Below the pieces are notes generated by a model. That model saw only the letters and a list, made by a program, of their open reading frames with translations, did no database searches and was not told the DNA's origin. The translations under genes and the position numbers were made by a program. 64,000 bases of DNA from Takakia lepidozioides (Eukaryota > Streptophyta > Takakiopsida > Takakiales > Takakiaceae). Location of the stretch: positions 69,128,001 through 69,192,000 of the forward strand of contig CM060733.1 of the NCBI GenBank assembly GCA_030704615.1, written 5' to 3'. Positions 1 through 11,000 of the stretch are shown piece by piece (within the stretch, counting starts at the first letter, position 1; every line of letters starts with the position of its first letter).

Positions 1-1728
1 GAAAGGGAAGGGCACAGGTGATGGGAAGGGTAAGGGGAAGATTGTGGCTAGGCAGGATTAGGCTGTGTAGGACACCACGGAGCGTCAACCCTCTCCAACT
101 CGCAAGGACAGGAAAACTCCTAAAACTAAAGAACAGCCTTACGAGGCCAGAAAGCACCCTTCTCGGGTATTGGATCAGTATGAAAGTGAGGTGATTAACG
201 AGAGTTTCTTGGCAATGATGGAATCCAAAAAATCCACATTCAAAGGAGAGAGATCGAAGACTTGGGACATCATGATTTCTTTCCTCACAAAGGTGCCCAC
301 ACAAAACTTTGCCTGGTGTGTTTTTTACTTTGTTCAACATTGTGTTCTGCTCCTAACTAGTCCACTGATTTTATATGTGGAACAGGTCACGAAAAGACCT
401 GAATGGGTGAATGGAAGCCAGCAAGCGTATGCAACAGACCTGGTGGTCCTGGACATTCCAGATGGTCTGCCTGTGCTAGATGTCCTCCCATCGAACACAA
501 CACCATCGTGGAACAAGTCAGATGCCTTTTTCTGGCAGTGGGTTTTTTCCTTCAACAACAATTTTTTGTCTGATGCAGGAGCACTTCTTCTTTTGCAGTC
601 AAAAGACATGCTGGCGCACAGAAAGCTTCTGGCTTTAAGGTCATCAAAACATGGACGTGTATCAACACTCTTCCACTTTCCAAGGGAGAGTTTCTAGGAC
701 AGAGGGTGAGTTCAGGATGGTGGACTATCACTTCTGCTAATTTCATTCTGTTCAGTTCATTATGCATGATCGTGAACTGAATGTTTTGGGGGGGCAATGC
801 AGATTCGGGTGTTCAAGGCTTTATGCTTGGTGAGGATGCGAAAGGACACCCTCCCTCCCGGTATTGCAGAGTTCCAGTTGAGAGACCTTGCATCACACAT
901 CGACCCCACCTGCGAGCCTATGGGGGACGATGTCCTATACAATTACGTGGACTCCGGGCGGACCATCAAAAGGACGAATGGTGTCCCTTGGAGAGGTGCT
1001 CGGGAGAAATCTCCAGCATTCATGCAGACTCTGGTGGAGACTTGCAGCCGGCATGGGGGGCGGGTGGTGGACTTGTCTTTGGGAACAGGTTCGCCCTGCC
1101 AAGTCTCCTGCTCTGTCGTATCGATAATCTTGAATTTTGTAATGATTCTGGGTTTTTTGACCATTCGTTCTGTGCATTTGCAGGTGCAACTTTCCATGCT
1201 TGTAAGAGCGCTGGTAGACACTTCTTCGGCATGGAGGGGGATGCAGAGCTGTTTTCGTGCGAGATTCAACAACTCACCTCCGGCTCGGCATCAGCCCCAC
1301 ACAAGGAACCAGTTTTCGACGAACGGGAACTTCCAGATGAAGACCTCGACGTGGACTCCGACTTTGAGTGTACGTAAGTCCGGTTTGTTTTGGATGACAT
1401 GTTGGGTTTTTCATTTATTCAGACTTCATTTTTGTCACAACCGCGGTCGTGTCTTTCAGCTTACTGGGCTTGCAACTTCGGGAATCTTTGCAGGACACCA
1501 AAAACAAGGAGAAACATCCCATTCTTTGCTAACCCGGAATTTTTCCCGAGCCCAACTGCCCCCCTACGGTTGCCATGCTATGCGGAGGCTGCCGCTAGGA
1601 AGTTTACTCTCTGCGACTCCCCCCCTCTAGTTTGCTTCGATCGTGTGGAAAATGTGGACAACAAGGCTAAGATCTTTATGGACATTAGTGTGTCAGAGTC
1701 CGGTGCTACCACAAGTTCTAGTGCATAG
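1..1728 (+). pseudogene. Permuted SAM-dependent DNA-methyltransferase-like gene, 3' part, decayed
   Basis: This is the end of a multi-exon gene whose start lies left of the window. Predicted exons are about 71-292, 386-705, 803-1088, 1184-1373 and 1494-1728. Exons 1 and 2 join in phase, as do the last three; the 705/803 joint does not. Exon 2 has a motif-IV-like DLVVLDIPDG (DPPY-type position) followed by hydrophobic strands. The spliced third and fourth exons read VVDLSLGTGATFHAC, then SAGRHFFGMEGDAELF, which resembles the FxGxG SAM-binding motif and following helix of bacterial beta-class N6-adenine/N4-cytosine methylases. Motif IV before motif I is the permuted order of that class. The signature residues are altered (DIPD for DPPY; L-S-L-G-T-G for FxGSG), so catalysis is doubtful. 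In-frame TAG codons occur at 59, 68 and 695. The C-terminal exon ends SGATTSSSA. The fold is inferred from motif order and could be wrong. Confidence 0.55.
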
Positions 1729-2438
1729 ACATTTTCCGATTGGTTCCAACTGTTTGGGAATATCTGGGGAATCAAATGTGGGGAGATTGCTTCTCTTCCT
1801 TCAACTGCGTGCCTCCCTTCCCAACATTGTCTACATAAGACATTTTCTGGACATAAAAATTTTCATCTTCACTTCCAAGTCCATTCATACAATCTCTGTG
1901 GGTCCACAATACTTCCAGACTTTAGACATACGTACGTATATTGTGCTTGCATCCAAAACATAAGTCCATCCATCAACTGTCCAAAATTCTACCATTCCAA
2001 GTTTGTCACTCCGTCATTCATCCAGTGTTCCAGCATATATCATCCATCATTCGCCCCACACTCAGTCATCATGCATGTGACATCCAACAAACATCCATCC
2101 AATATTTCTCATCCATCCACCATTCATCCATCGTTCATCCAACTTCACATCCATGTACGCATTACATTTACACTCGTTCCCACGGAAATAGGTCCCCTGG
2201 TTATCACCGTCCGTGGATGTGGGCCCCAACAACCTCTGGCGTGAGCATCTTTCCGCTCACGGATTGGCATCTTCTCGCTCGCGCATCTTCTTGCTCACGT
2301 GAGCCACTCACGGACTAGCACCCCCTGATATTCGGACCCCGACATATCCTTATCAGATAACGAACCAAATTGGGACTCAACGAGCGCTATGGTGAATGAG
2401 AATATTAATCATATCAGTCTGCAATAGTCAAGAATCTG
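1729..2438. other. Intergenic spacer, no gene recognised
   Basis: I see no coding exon here. About 1960-2160 is enriched in short CATC/CCAT words. About 2238-2312 repeats variants of a GCTCAC/CTCACGGA word, including ACGGATTGGCATCTTC; the related GATTGGCATCTTCCCGCTC occurs near 62044, so part of this is a dispersed repeat. Confidence 0.5.
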
Positions 2439-2462
2439 TAGCACGGGAGATCTCCCGTGCTA
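2439..2462. repeat. 24-bp perfect palindrome
   Basis: The left arm TAGCACGGGAGA is followed directly by its exact reverse complement with no spacer. It is the longest and most perfect member of the GGGAGRTCTCCC family in this window and lies 43 bp before the ATG at 2505. Confidence 0.95.
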
Positions 2463-2504
2463 TGTGCATAAAATACAATCAACCAGAACTAAACTTTCAC
2501 TGAG

Positions 2505-5500
2505 ATGCAGGCAGACACTTACATACCAGCAGCTGTCCACCCAGTGTACATACCAGCAGATTCACCAGAATACACCCCTTTAGAGGACTCGTACGTACCA
2601 GCAGATTCACCAGAATACACCCCTTTAGAGGACTCGTACGTACCTTCAGATTCACCAGTATACACCCCTGCAGAGTACTCTTACATACCAGCAGTTGTCC
2701 ACCCAGTGTACATACCAACAGATTCACCAGAATACACTCCAGGACTGTACACTCCACAAGAGCACACCCTAGATGCACATGTGTATCCTCCCGGATCAAA
2801 TTCCCAGGGTGCTAGGCGTCGAACTCAATGGAAACCGACGAAATCTCCAAGATATTCCCTGATTGGGTTTCGGACAGCGACTCTTGGAGTCCTGGATACT
2901 CTCCAACGACACCTCGAAGGGATCCAAAGTAGGAGAAACTGAGAGAAGAGATCCGCAATGCATATCAGAACTGGCTAGATAGCCCAATGCATTGTGGTGT
3001 GACTATAGGGCAATTTCTTGATGTAGACTCTAGCAAACCGTAGATGGTAGGTGGGGTAAAGTGTAGGTGGGGTTGCATTTGGTAGGTGAGGTCTCCCGTC
3101 ACTATATTGTAGTACATCTCTGGTGTACTTGAAGCACCCTGGGTTTTTGATTTATAAACTACTAGTTGAAGTTCTGAAACCTCCATGTTGCTCTTTATGT
3201 GCTGTGTTTATGAGAACTTGAATTATCCTTATTGGTGGTATTGTTCATTGCTGTCATGGGAGATCTCCCGTCCCTGAATTGAGATATAGCTCCATACGGT
3301 TCGGAAAGACCTTTGTGTTGGTTGTTATTTGGTGTTTATATTAACGGGTTGTTCTTTTGTTGATTGTGCTGCCAGAACAAAGATTCCGAAGGAATTAGTC
3401 GCAGTGACGAGCGCCGAAATTGCCGGTTTCTTCATATATCCACACATTGAATGATTCACAATAAAGCATGATGGCTTTTATGAGCTAAAGAGGAGTATTG
3501 ACTACTAGGGTATCGACGTTGCTGACTCCCCGAACCCAGAGAAAGCCATCTTCCGTTACCAGATCGGTGCAGAAAAGAAAACACTTTTGTGTTGTGATGT
3601 GTTGGGAATTGAAACGGAGGACTCCGTGGGGGATAATAGGGTTATCTGTGCTATGTTCATCTGCGAGAACGCCAGGAAAGGGGAGAAGGTATTTGGGTTC
3701 TCTATGGATGCCATGAGTCTGAGTAATGATCTGATGGGATTCGCGATTCGGATGGGATTCTGGGTCCCTGTTGTCGAAGAGGACCTGAAGATGGAAATCC
3801 TCAAGAGCTGGGAATACCTTGACGGAATTCTCTACAATAATGCCAAGGAGAGACAACAATTGGAGGTACAACGACTCCAATCGGAGCAAATGCAGTTGGA
3901 GGACACGAAGAAGAAACCGAAAAAAACAAGAAAGCCGAAAGAAGGAAATGGAGATGATGACGAAGAAGAGGGGGGAAGAAAACGACAAAAGACCATCGAT
4001 ATAGTGAATAGCCAAGAAAAGAGGCACCTAAAGACTGACGAGATTTTCGACCTGGATGAGGTGAAGAAGGTCGAGACGACTCTCATCGAGCAATACCAGG
4101 ATATATTCCCGTTTGGATTTGAATACGTCCAGGAAGTGGACATCAACCACTGTTTTCTGGCCCCACAGCATATGGTTTATTGACCACTCTGTGAGAAGCA
4201 CAAGCTGGAGATTAAATCAAGGCTAGTTGCGTACATCCTAATTGACTAAAAAATGCCTGATTACTTGATTCCACGACACGAGACCGATCCCACGAAGGTG
4301 TGGAGCAGGAAGCCCGTCAATGAGCGCAAACTGCAGAAGGCGACATATTTTATTATCGAAGGCCAACATACATTGATGGCAGCCCAGGTCAGGGGAGGTC
4401 TCCCGTGCTAACTCACCTACGAGAAATTCTACTTACTATTTGACCATGTATTTGTCCATTGTCCATTTTCGATTGTCTCTCTTTTAATGCTAATCAACTG
4501 AACTGTGATGATTGCAGGAGCTCTTGGAGGATCCGGCACTGAGTAATGATGTGCTGATAAAATCGCTACGTACATGGCCTGCTAAGATAGTGTACTCGAC
4601 GGATGAGCTTCGACTGGTGACTATCTCCAAGGTTCTGAACAAGCCCAACAAGGAGAATCTTTACGAACCGTCTTTCTATGAGAAGGTCTGTCACTGCAGA
4701 AGATATTACAATTAGAAGGAGCGGCCCCAGAAGTATGATGAGCATCGTCGGGTCGAGACTCAGCAGTGGAAGGTGAGTGTGACCACTGGAGGTCTCCCGT
4801 CCTTTCTTTCCATTCATCTATCACTGCAGCGATGCAATGGATGTCTACATTATAGTCGATCGAAATCCAATTTCATCGCCCACACACCAGCAACCACATT
4901 CGTTGTCCCAGCAACTTCTCTTCCGTTGAGGTCATCTGGGATGTGTTCTGCTTTGTTTTGCGGTGCTTCTCTCTTTCTCCAATCTGGTGACATTCTCGAT
5001 CTGGAAGAGATCCACGCACCATCAAGATTTGAAGTTGGGGATGATGCTTCATGATGTGATTGTCTCTTGGTTACTTAAGGGTTTCTGTACACAGGTTTGA
5101 CTCTGTTCTAGGTCGAGAATGTCTCCAGAAAGAGGAAATGGAGAAGCATCGCAATACAAAGTAGGAGACACTCTAGAAAGAGTGACCAATTGTCAACACC
5201 TCTTGGTTGCTTTCAATCATCAGTTGAAGGTGTTGGTAGGAAGTTAGCTGGAAGAGTTTGAAGTGCTGGAGTTATTTGGAAGTCAGGAAGTGTTGGCTGA
5301 ATGTAGAAGTTAGGAAGGGAGACCTCCCCTGGTAAATAACTACACTTGCTGGTATGTGCAGGATTTCATGGTCGGAGCTCAAACCATTCTGGATGTGAAA
5401 AGCGACAAAGAGGCAATGCCACTTGTGTTCACCTCCGATCGGACCTAGAATTACTGGACAAGAGTGTTCATGAAATGGGAGAAGGGCGAGTTCATTGACC

Positions 5501-5875
5501 CCAAAGGGAATATCCCCATGAAAGAGCAGCCAACGCTCAAAAAATCTAGCGTTGCTCGACTGCAGGGTTTGGACGACAGCCAGATTTGGAAGGTTGCCCA
5601 CATGTTACTCAAAAACAAAGTGTCGATGCGTCATCCATACACTGGGCCTGACCCCAATGTTCTAAGTCTAGAGGATTATTGCAAGTACAAGAAGTTGAGG
5701 AGGCACATTATTTGATGATATCATGGTCGGTTTTGGATTTAAGGAGCCAACGAAGGACAACCGACATCCATACACAAAGTTGGAGTGGACTGCCATCAAA
5801 CATAAGTACGAAATCAACAAGGCCCAGTTTGTGCAATTTAAGAATGCTCTCGGGAACCCCTACCTTGCCTGAACA
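2505..5875 (+). pseudogene. Multi-exon gene relic with Tyr/Pro repeats, basic linker and ParB-like region
   Basis: Predicted exons: 2505 to about 2975, 3376-4387, 4518-4772, 5112 to about 5310 and 5362 to about 5871, with good GT/AG borders; the 4387/4518 joint is in phase. The N-terminus carries 15-residue S-P-E-Y-T-P repeats. The exon at 3376 encodes a region around ICAMFICENARKGEKVFGF, then a Lys/Glu-rich charged stretch (about 3900-4000). Across the next splice it reads PVNERKLQKATYFIIEGQHT, LMAAQELLEDPA, then NKPNKENLYEPSFYEKV, resembling a ParB/Srx-type domain (GQHxxxAA in the nucleotide-binding loop). The last exon contains an unknown domain (KWEKGEFIDPKGNIP) and IMVGFGFKEPTKDNRHPYTK one frame away. 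Stops interrupt the reading at 2930 (TAG), 3452 (TGA), 3506 (TAG), 4181 (TGA), near 4713 and near 5446 (TAG). ParB-like plus methylase genes are common in phages, and the preceding gene is methylase-like, so both may derive from one family. Confidence 0.5.
2551..2730 (+). repeat. 45-bp coding tandem repeat (15-residue SPEYTP units)
   Basis: Units begin at 2551, 2596, 2641 and 2686, giving an exact 45-bp period. Each encodes a variant of Y-V-P-A-D-S-P-E-Y-T-P-L-E-D-S. The block is bracketed by a second duplication (about 2521-2575 and 2682-2736) encoding the P-A-V-H-P-V-Y-I-P motif. The period is a multiple of three and the repeats stay open, so they expanded while coding. Confidence 0.9.
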
Positions 5876-7900
5876 GACTTACCTTGTAAACCACAAGACT
5901 TTATGCAACACTGGCAATGTTGGATAAGATCTTGTAGTTAACTTGGTAAGTATGGCCAGACAGAAAACTTGAAGTATTTCCCAGATTGTGAGAGCTCTCA
6001 TATTGCTTCAGATGATGAGTTGAAAGTGTGCGTAGGAAGTCACCATATTTTCCAAGCGATTTTTCGACCTCCTTCTATGGGACACCTCCCTTCCTTCTTT
6101 GTCCAGGTTCATCTGTGTCTTTCACTGTATCCAGTTCGTAGAATTTGGATCATTGAAACCTTCTCCCTTCCGGTCCATTGACCATTCAAGTATTTCAAGA
6201 TGAACCTCGAGTAGGACTTGGCTGGCACGACACGCTACTGATACCCAAGTGATCCATGACATTCATGACGGGACATTTGGAGTGCAGCCAAATACTTACA
6301 GAGGCCGACACAAAGTCGTTGTATTACAGATTGGTGATGTAATCTAAAATCTTGCGTGGCTTTCATGTAAGTATGGCCATGCACAAGCCTGAATTGTCAC
6401 TGCTAAGAATGTTGATGGGTTGAAAGTGTTTTTGGCAGAAGTCCAGTGAACGACCTTTTGACCATTCATTTGAACAATCATTTGAGATGAACCTCATGCT
6501 AGACTACTGTTTCAAAAACACTATTGATACCCACATGATCATCTACATTCATTGCAGGACTTCTCTGGTTGCCTCCGTATTCTTACAAAGTGATACATAA
6601 GACTTTAGTTAACACACTTGCGATGTTATCTAACATCTTGGGTATCACTTTGTAACTATGGCCATGCACATGCAGGAATGTCTCTGCTTTGAATGCTATA
6701 TCCTTGCTTCAAATGATGATGGGTTGAAAGTGTTTGCTGGCAGACGTGGATTGACGGGAGATCTCCCGGCTTTACTATGTCGGGAAACCTCCCGTTGTTG
6801 CTTTCTCGGAAGATATCCCGCCTCTCTGGTACGGAAGGTCTCCCATGCTCTTAATGACCATTCTTTTCTGCCTGTTTAAGATGACCAGTCTGACACAAAA
6901 CAATATTAATAACCCAAGTGATTAACCACAATGATTAAGGGGATTTCAAGAGTGCATGATCAAACTTACCATGTAAACCACGAGACTTTGTGTATCATTG
7001 GCAATGTTATATAAGATCTTGTGGTTTACTTGATAAGTATGGCAAGCCAGAAACTTGGAGTAATTCCCAGATTGATTCATTGATGATGGGTCAAATGTGA
7101 GTGCTGGCAAAATTTCATTGACGGGAGATATTCCGTTCTTCCATTGACGGGAGACCTCCCGTCCTCCTTTCACTATACTTATTTGAGTCTTGTCTGGCGA
7201 GGAACTACCCAGATGATTAGCCAGATTCATTCTGAGTGCATGTGCATTCCTACAATGTGATACACAAGACTTTATTTAACACAATGGCGATGTTATCTAA
7301 GATCTTGTGGATCAATTTGTGGGCATGGACATTCTAAGTCTCAGAAAATGAGTCCTCTGTTATTGCTTAAAATGATGGGTTTAATGTGTGAGATGGAAGT
7401 ATGTATGTACGTACATACGTGAGATGGAATAGTTTATAAGGATGTTGTTCCGACTTATATTGATTTTTTGTTTACGTCCTATGACGGGACACCTCCCTTC
7501 ATACATTGCCAATTCCTACTGATACCCATTTGATTAGTAACATTCATTATGGGACATTTTGGGGTGCAGCCAAATAGTTACAGAGGGTCACACAAGTCTT
7601 TATGTTACACTCTGGTGATGTAATCTAAAATCTTATGTGGGCTTCATGTAATTCTTGGCATGCACAAGCCTGAATAGTTCTTGCTTATGATGATGGGCGG
7701 AAAGTGTGAGTAGACCATTGAATATCCTATTTGATTAGTAACAACCCAAGTGATTAGTAACATTCATTATGGGAAATGTCTAGGTGCATCCAAATAGTTA
7801 CAGAGGGTCACACAAGTCTTTCTATTACACACTGGTGATATAATTCTGGCCCTGCACAAGCCTGAAATGTGTTTGCTCGGTTAATGCATGAAATTATGAT
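5876..7900 (+). repeat. Seven-copy diverged tandem array in a long intron-like gap
   Basis: Copies of a segment beginning TTACxxxGxxxxACACAAGACTTT and ending GATGATGGGTTGAAAGTGTG start near 5876, 6296, 6586, 6964, 7249, 7579 and 7798, with 219-420 bp spacing. Shared landmarks include GGTGATGTAATCTAAAATCTT and ATGGCCATGCACAAGCCTGAA. Many copies carry one or more GGGAGRTCTCCC palindromes, so unit and palindrome spread together. No coding exon is visible between about 5875 and 8080. Confidence 0.8.
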
Positions 7901-8081
7901 GGGTTGAGAGTGTGAGATGGCGGAAGTTCCGATTTATTCTAATTAAATTACATCGTTCGACGGGTGATCTCCCGTCGTCCTTCGATGGGAGGCCTCTCGT
8001 CCTCCTTTGACCATTAACATCTTTCTGTTGGGACTGCCCAGTTACTGAAAGTTACTAACCGGTTAATTTTTTATCCATTAG

Positions 8082-11000
8082 GAATCGAACTGTAGGGTGT
8101 TGGAAGTAACACACCTTGGTCGTACGGTCTCAGCAAGAGCCTCTGCTGAGAAATCCTTCAACCTTATCAAACTGCTGCGTTTAAAGGTTTCCGCCGAAAA
8201 GGCGCAATCCTCCTCTGAGTCTGAGGGCAGGGGCGAGGGATCTGCTGGGGGTGAAGGTATTGTGGAGTCTTCACCAGTTACACACGCTCGTTCTGAAAGA
8301 AGTCAAGGTCGCCAGGAGAGGTCACAAATGTCCCGCGACACCAACTCTCGAAAGGATTTACTAACGCAACCAGATACAGCCGGAAATAGACTTGTGCACT
8401 TGGAGGAAGATGAAGATGACAGTGAGACTGAATCCAACGGCGTGCAACAGAGCCCAATGTTTCAGAACCCATTTATCCAACATTCGACTGGAGTGCATGT
8501 ACGCGACGTGGAGTCAGAAAATATTTCGCCAGACGGGCAAGCCAGAGGCCGGCGGATGACGGGCGGTACGCTTCAGTTCTCCCCGGAACCAATATCCTCT
8601 AGGCCCCCGAATATCTCAATTTGTCAGCTGTATAATCCTCAGATCGATGCAGGAGTGCAAGTCAACGCAGGCATGCACAGGGAGATTATCAATATTGATG
8701 AGGACGAAGGTCAACAGGGTTGAGTCAGCATCTCATTCTGGAGGGCCATTGAATGCCTCCATTGACTTTACTTCCCAAGTCCAATATACAGGTGGGGATA
8801 GGCTTCTCGCGATGTCGGACTTTTGTGAGATGACACCCAGTCAAGTCGACTACATTCTTTCCGCAGACCTTATCACGGGAGGTCTCCCGTTCTCCAGGGC
8901 TCGGCGGCCGGCACTGCAACCATGCTTGTCGTCCTCTCCTGGTGGAACACCGGTCCCCACAGTCACTCAAACTTTTTTACGTCCATAAGACCTCCCAGTA
9001 ACCGAGGACATCACATCTGTAGGAACCACACTAGTCGCCGAACAAGTCGATGCAACTATGAGGCAATCACAGCTGTCTACGTGGAGAACCTCACCCAGTC
9101 CCAGACCCAGACAAGGACAATGGAAACAGAGCTTCCCACTCCACAGCTACTTCATGGTGTTAGCAATACAAAGCTCATTGACACTCCTGCCAATCCGTTG
9201 CCGGCACATTTCCCCATAACCGAGGACATCCCATTTGCTGGAAACACACAAGATCTCGTTTGGAACCCTGACACTTTAAGGCAGTCACAGCTGTCCTCCA
9301 TCGACCACATCCCACAGACACAGACATTGGAAACGGAGCTCCCTACTGGTGTTAGCATTCCCGTCATGGATGGTGTTGTTGATGGGTTGAGGGCAATTGT
9401 TGACGGCTATTGTACCCCTTCGACCATTGGATTGTCTCCGGAGGATGTTGTATCAGATGCTGTGGAGGTTTCTATTGTTAATTCCTCTCCATTAAGGGTG
9501 GGCACGGGAGGTCTCCTGTCCTTTTCTTTTGGGAATACATCAGCATCAGTGCAGTTGAACGTTAATGAGGATCGGGTTGAAGACTCTGGAGAGAGTGATG
9601 TCACCGCTGCTGCAGAGGCACTAGCAATATATCCTCCGGAGGCTTTTGAGAGAACCCCAGTCAGAGAGAAAGGTTTGTACCTATTGATCACCTTGCTCTC
9701 CTTACAATTGAATTTAGGCTGCTTTTGTTCCCTATCTTCGATCCTCATGTATTTGTTTCAAATCAATTGTAGGAGTGCGTGCCGCGGCGTCGAAGAATCT
9801 TGCGGAGGTGTGCTCTCTCATTACACTTTCTCACTTTACACTGATTGACATCGTCTTGCTGCCTCTAACGAGACGTCGTTCTGTTTCAGCGACGAAGAAG
9901 AGACGTAGGAAGCAGAGCCCGAGGAAGTATCCGGAGAGAATCGTTCGACAGACAAAGCAATGAGGCTGCAATGGAGAATTCCACCGAGGTGTGCGCTACC
10001 ATTCCACTTAGTCATTCCAGTTTGTGTTTGCACCTGGAAGTCAATTGTATATCATTCCTGATTTCATTCAGTTGAGATCTAACTAATCGTCCTTGTCTCT
10101 CAGCGGAGAGAAGGTGGAAGACGAAACCAAGCCCAAAGATCATTTGGGGATGTGTCCGCCGCCGAATTTGACAAAGAGGTATTTGGACAGGAGACATCCC
10201 GTCCCTTCCTTCCTACTTATAGCATTTTGACTTATTTTCCGAAGCACAGACTCGGTTTTGTTTAATGTGCCAGAAATTCTAGATTCATCTCCTACTTTAT
10301 TACACATCAGTAATATAGCTCCCGATGGTCACATCCAAAGCTGACCGTCGAATCTTGACAGATGGTCATGACCATTTTCGAGCGAGCGCGGCATCAAATC
10401 TCTTGCGCCGGAAGACACGAGTGACGGCCTCCTGTGGAGGTCAAAGAACGTTAATCATTCTGAGTGTTGTTGGTTTATTGTGCTATAAACCCAAGCCTGA
10501 TGGATCATAGAGGTTCCTTGAACATTTCCCTCGCGCCAAAATTCCCTACGATTGGGACAATGTCGTTCCTCGTCCGGGTCTTCTGGAATTTCTTGAACTT
10601 GCGTTCAACCATTACCATGTGGGTATATGGTCGTGTGGAGTTCAGCATATGGTTGAGGTTCTTCTTGCATATCTTCTCCCGAAGGATACGGTCAGGAAAT
10701 TTTGCTTTATCTGGTGTCGGGATACTTGCACCAAGCTTCCTGCCTACATGCCTCAACACAACCGTTCTACATTAAAGACATTGTTGGTCTTTGGGAACAC
10801 TTCGGAAGAAGTTGTAAGCCCTACGGCCTAAAAGGCCAAACGCATTTGATTGATGATGAGCCCACCAAAGCCCTGAGGAACCCTTTGAACACTGGTTTTT
10901 ACCCGAGATCCTTTGATGGCACTCTAACGCTGATTGTCAAGGAGGGACGAGATTCTTTTGTTGAGGATCTTGTTGAGGCTTTATAAATGGCCATTCCTTT

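Noticed and set aside
1-4800. Bacterial restriction-modification or partition system acquired intact
   Set aside because: Genes are intron-split, degenerate and lack a restriction enzyme; at most a distant phage-like ancestry is supported.
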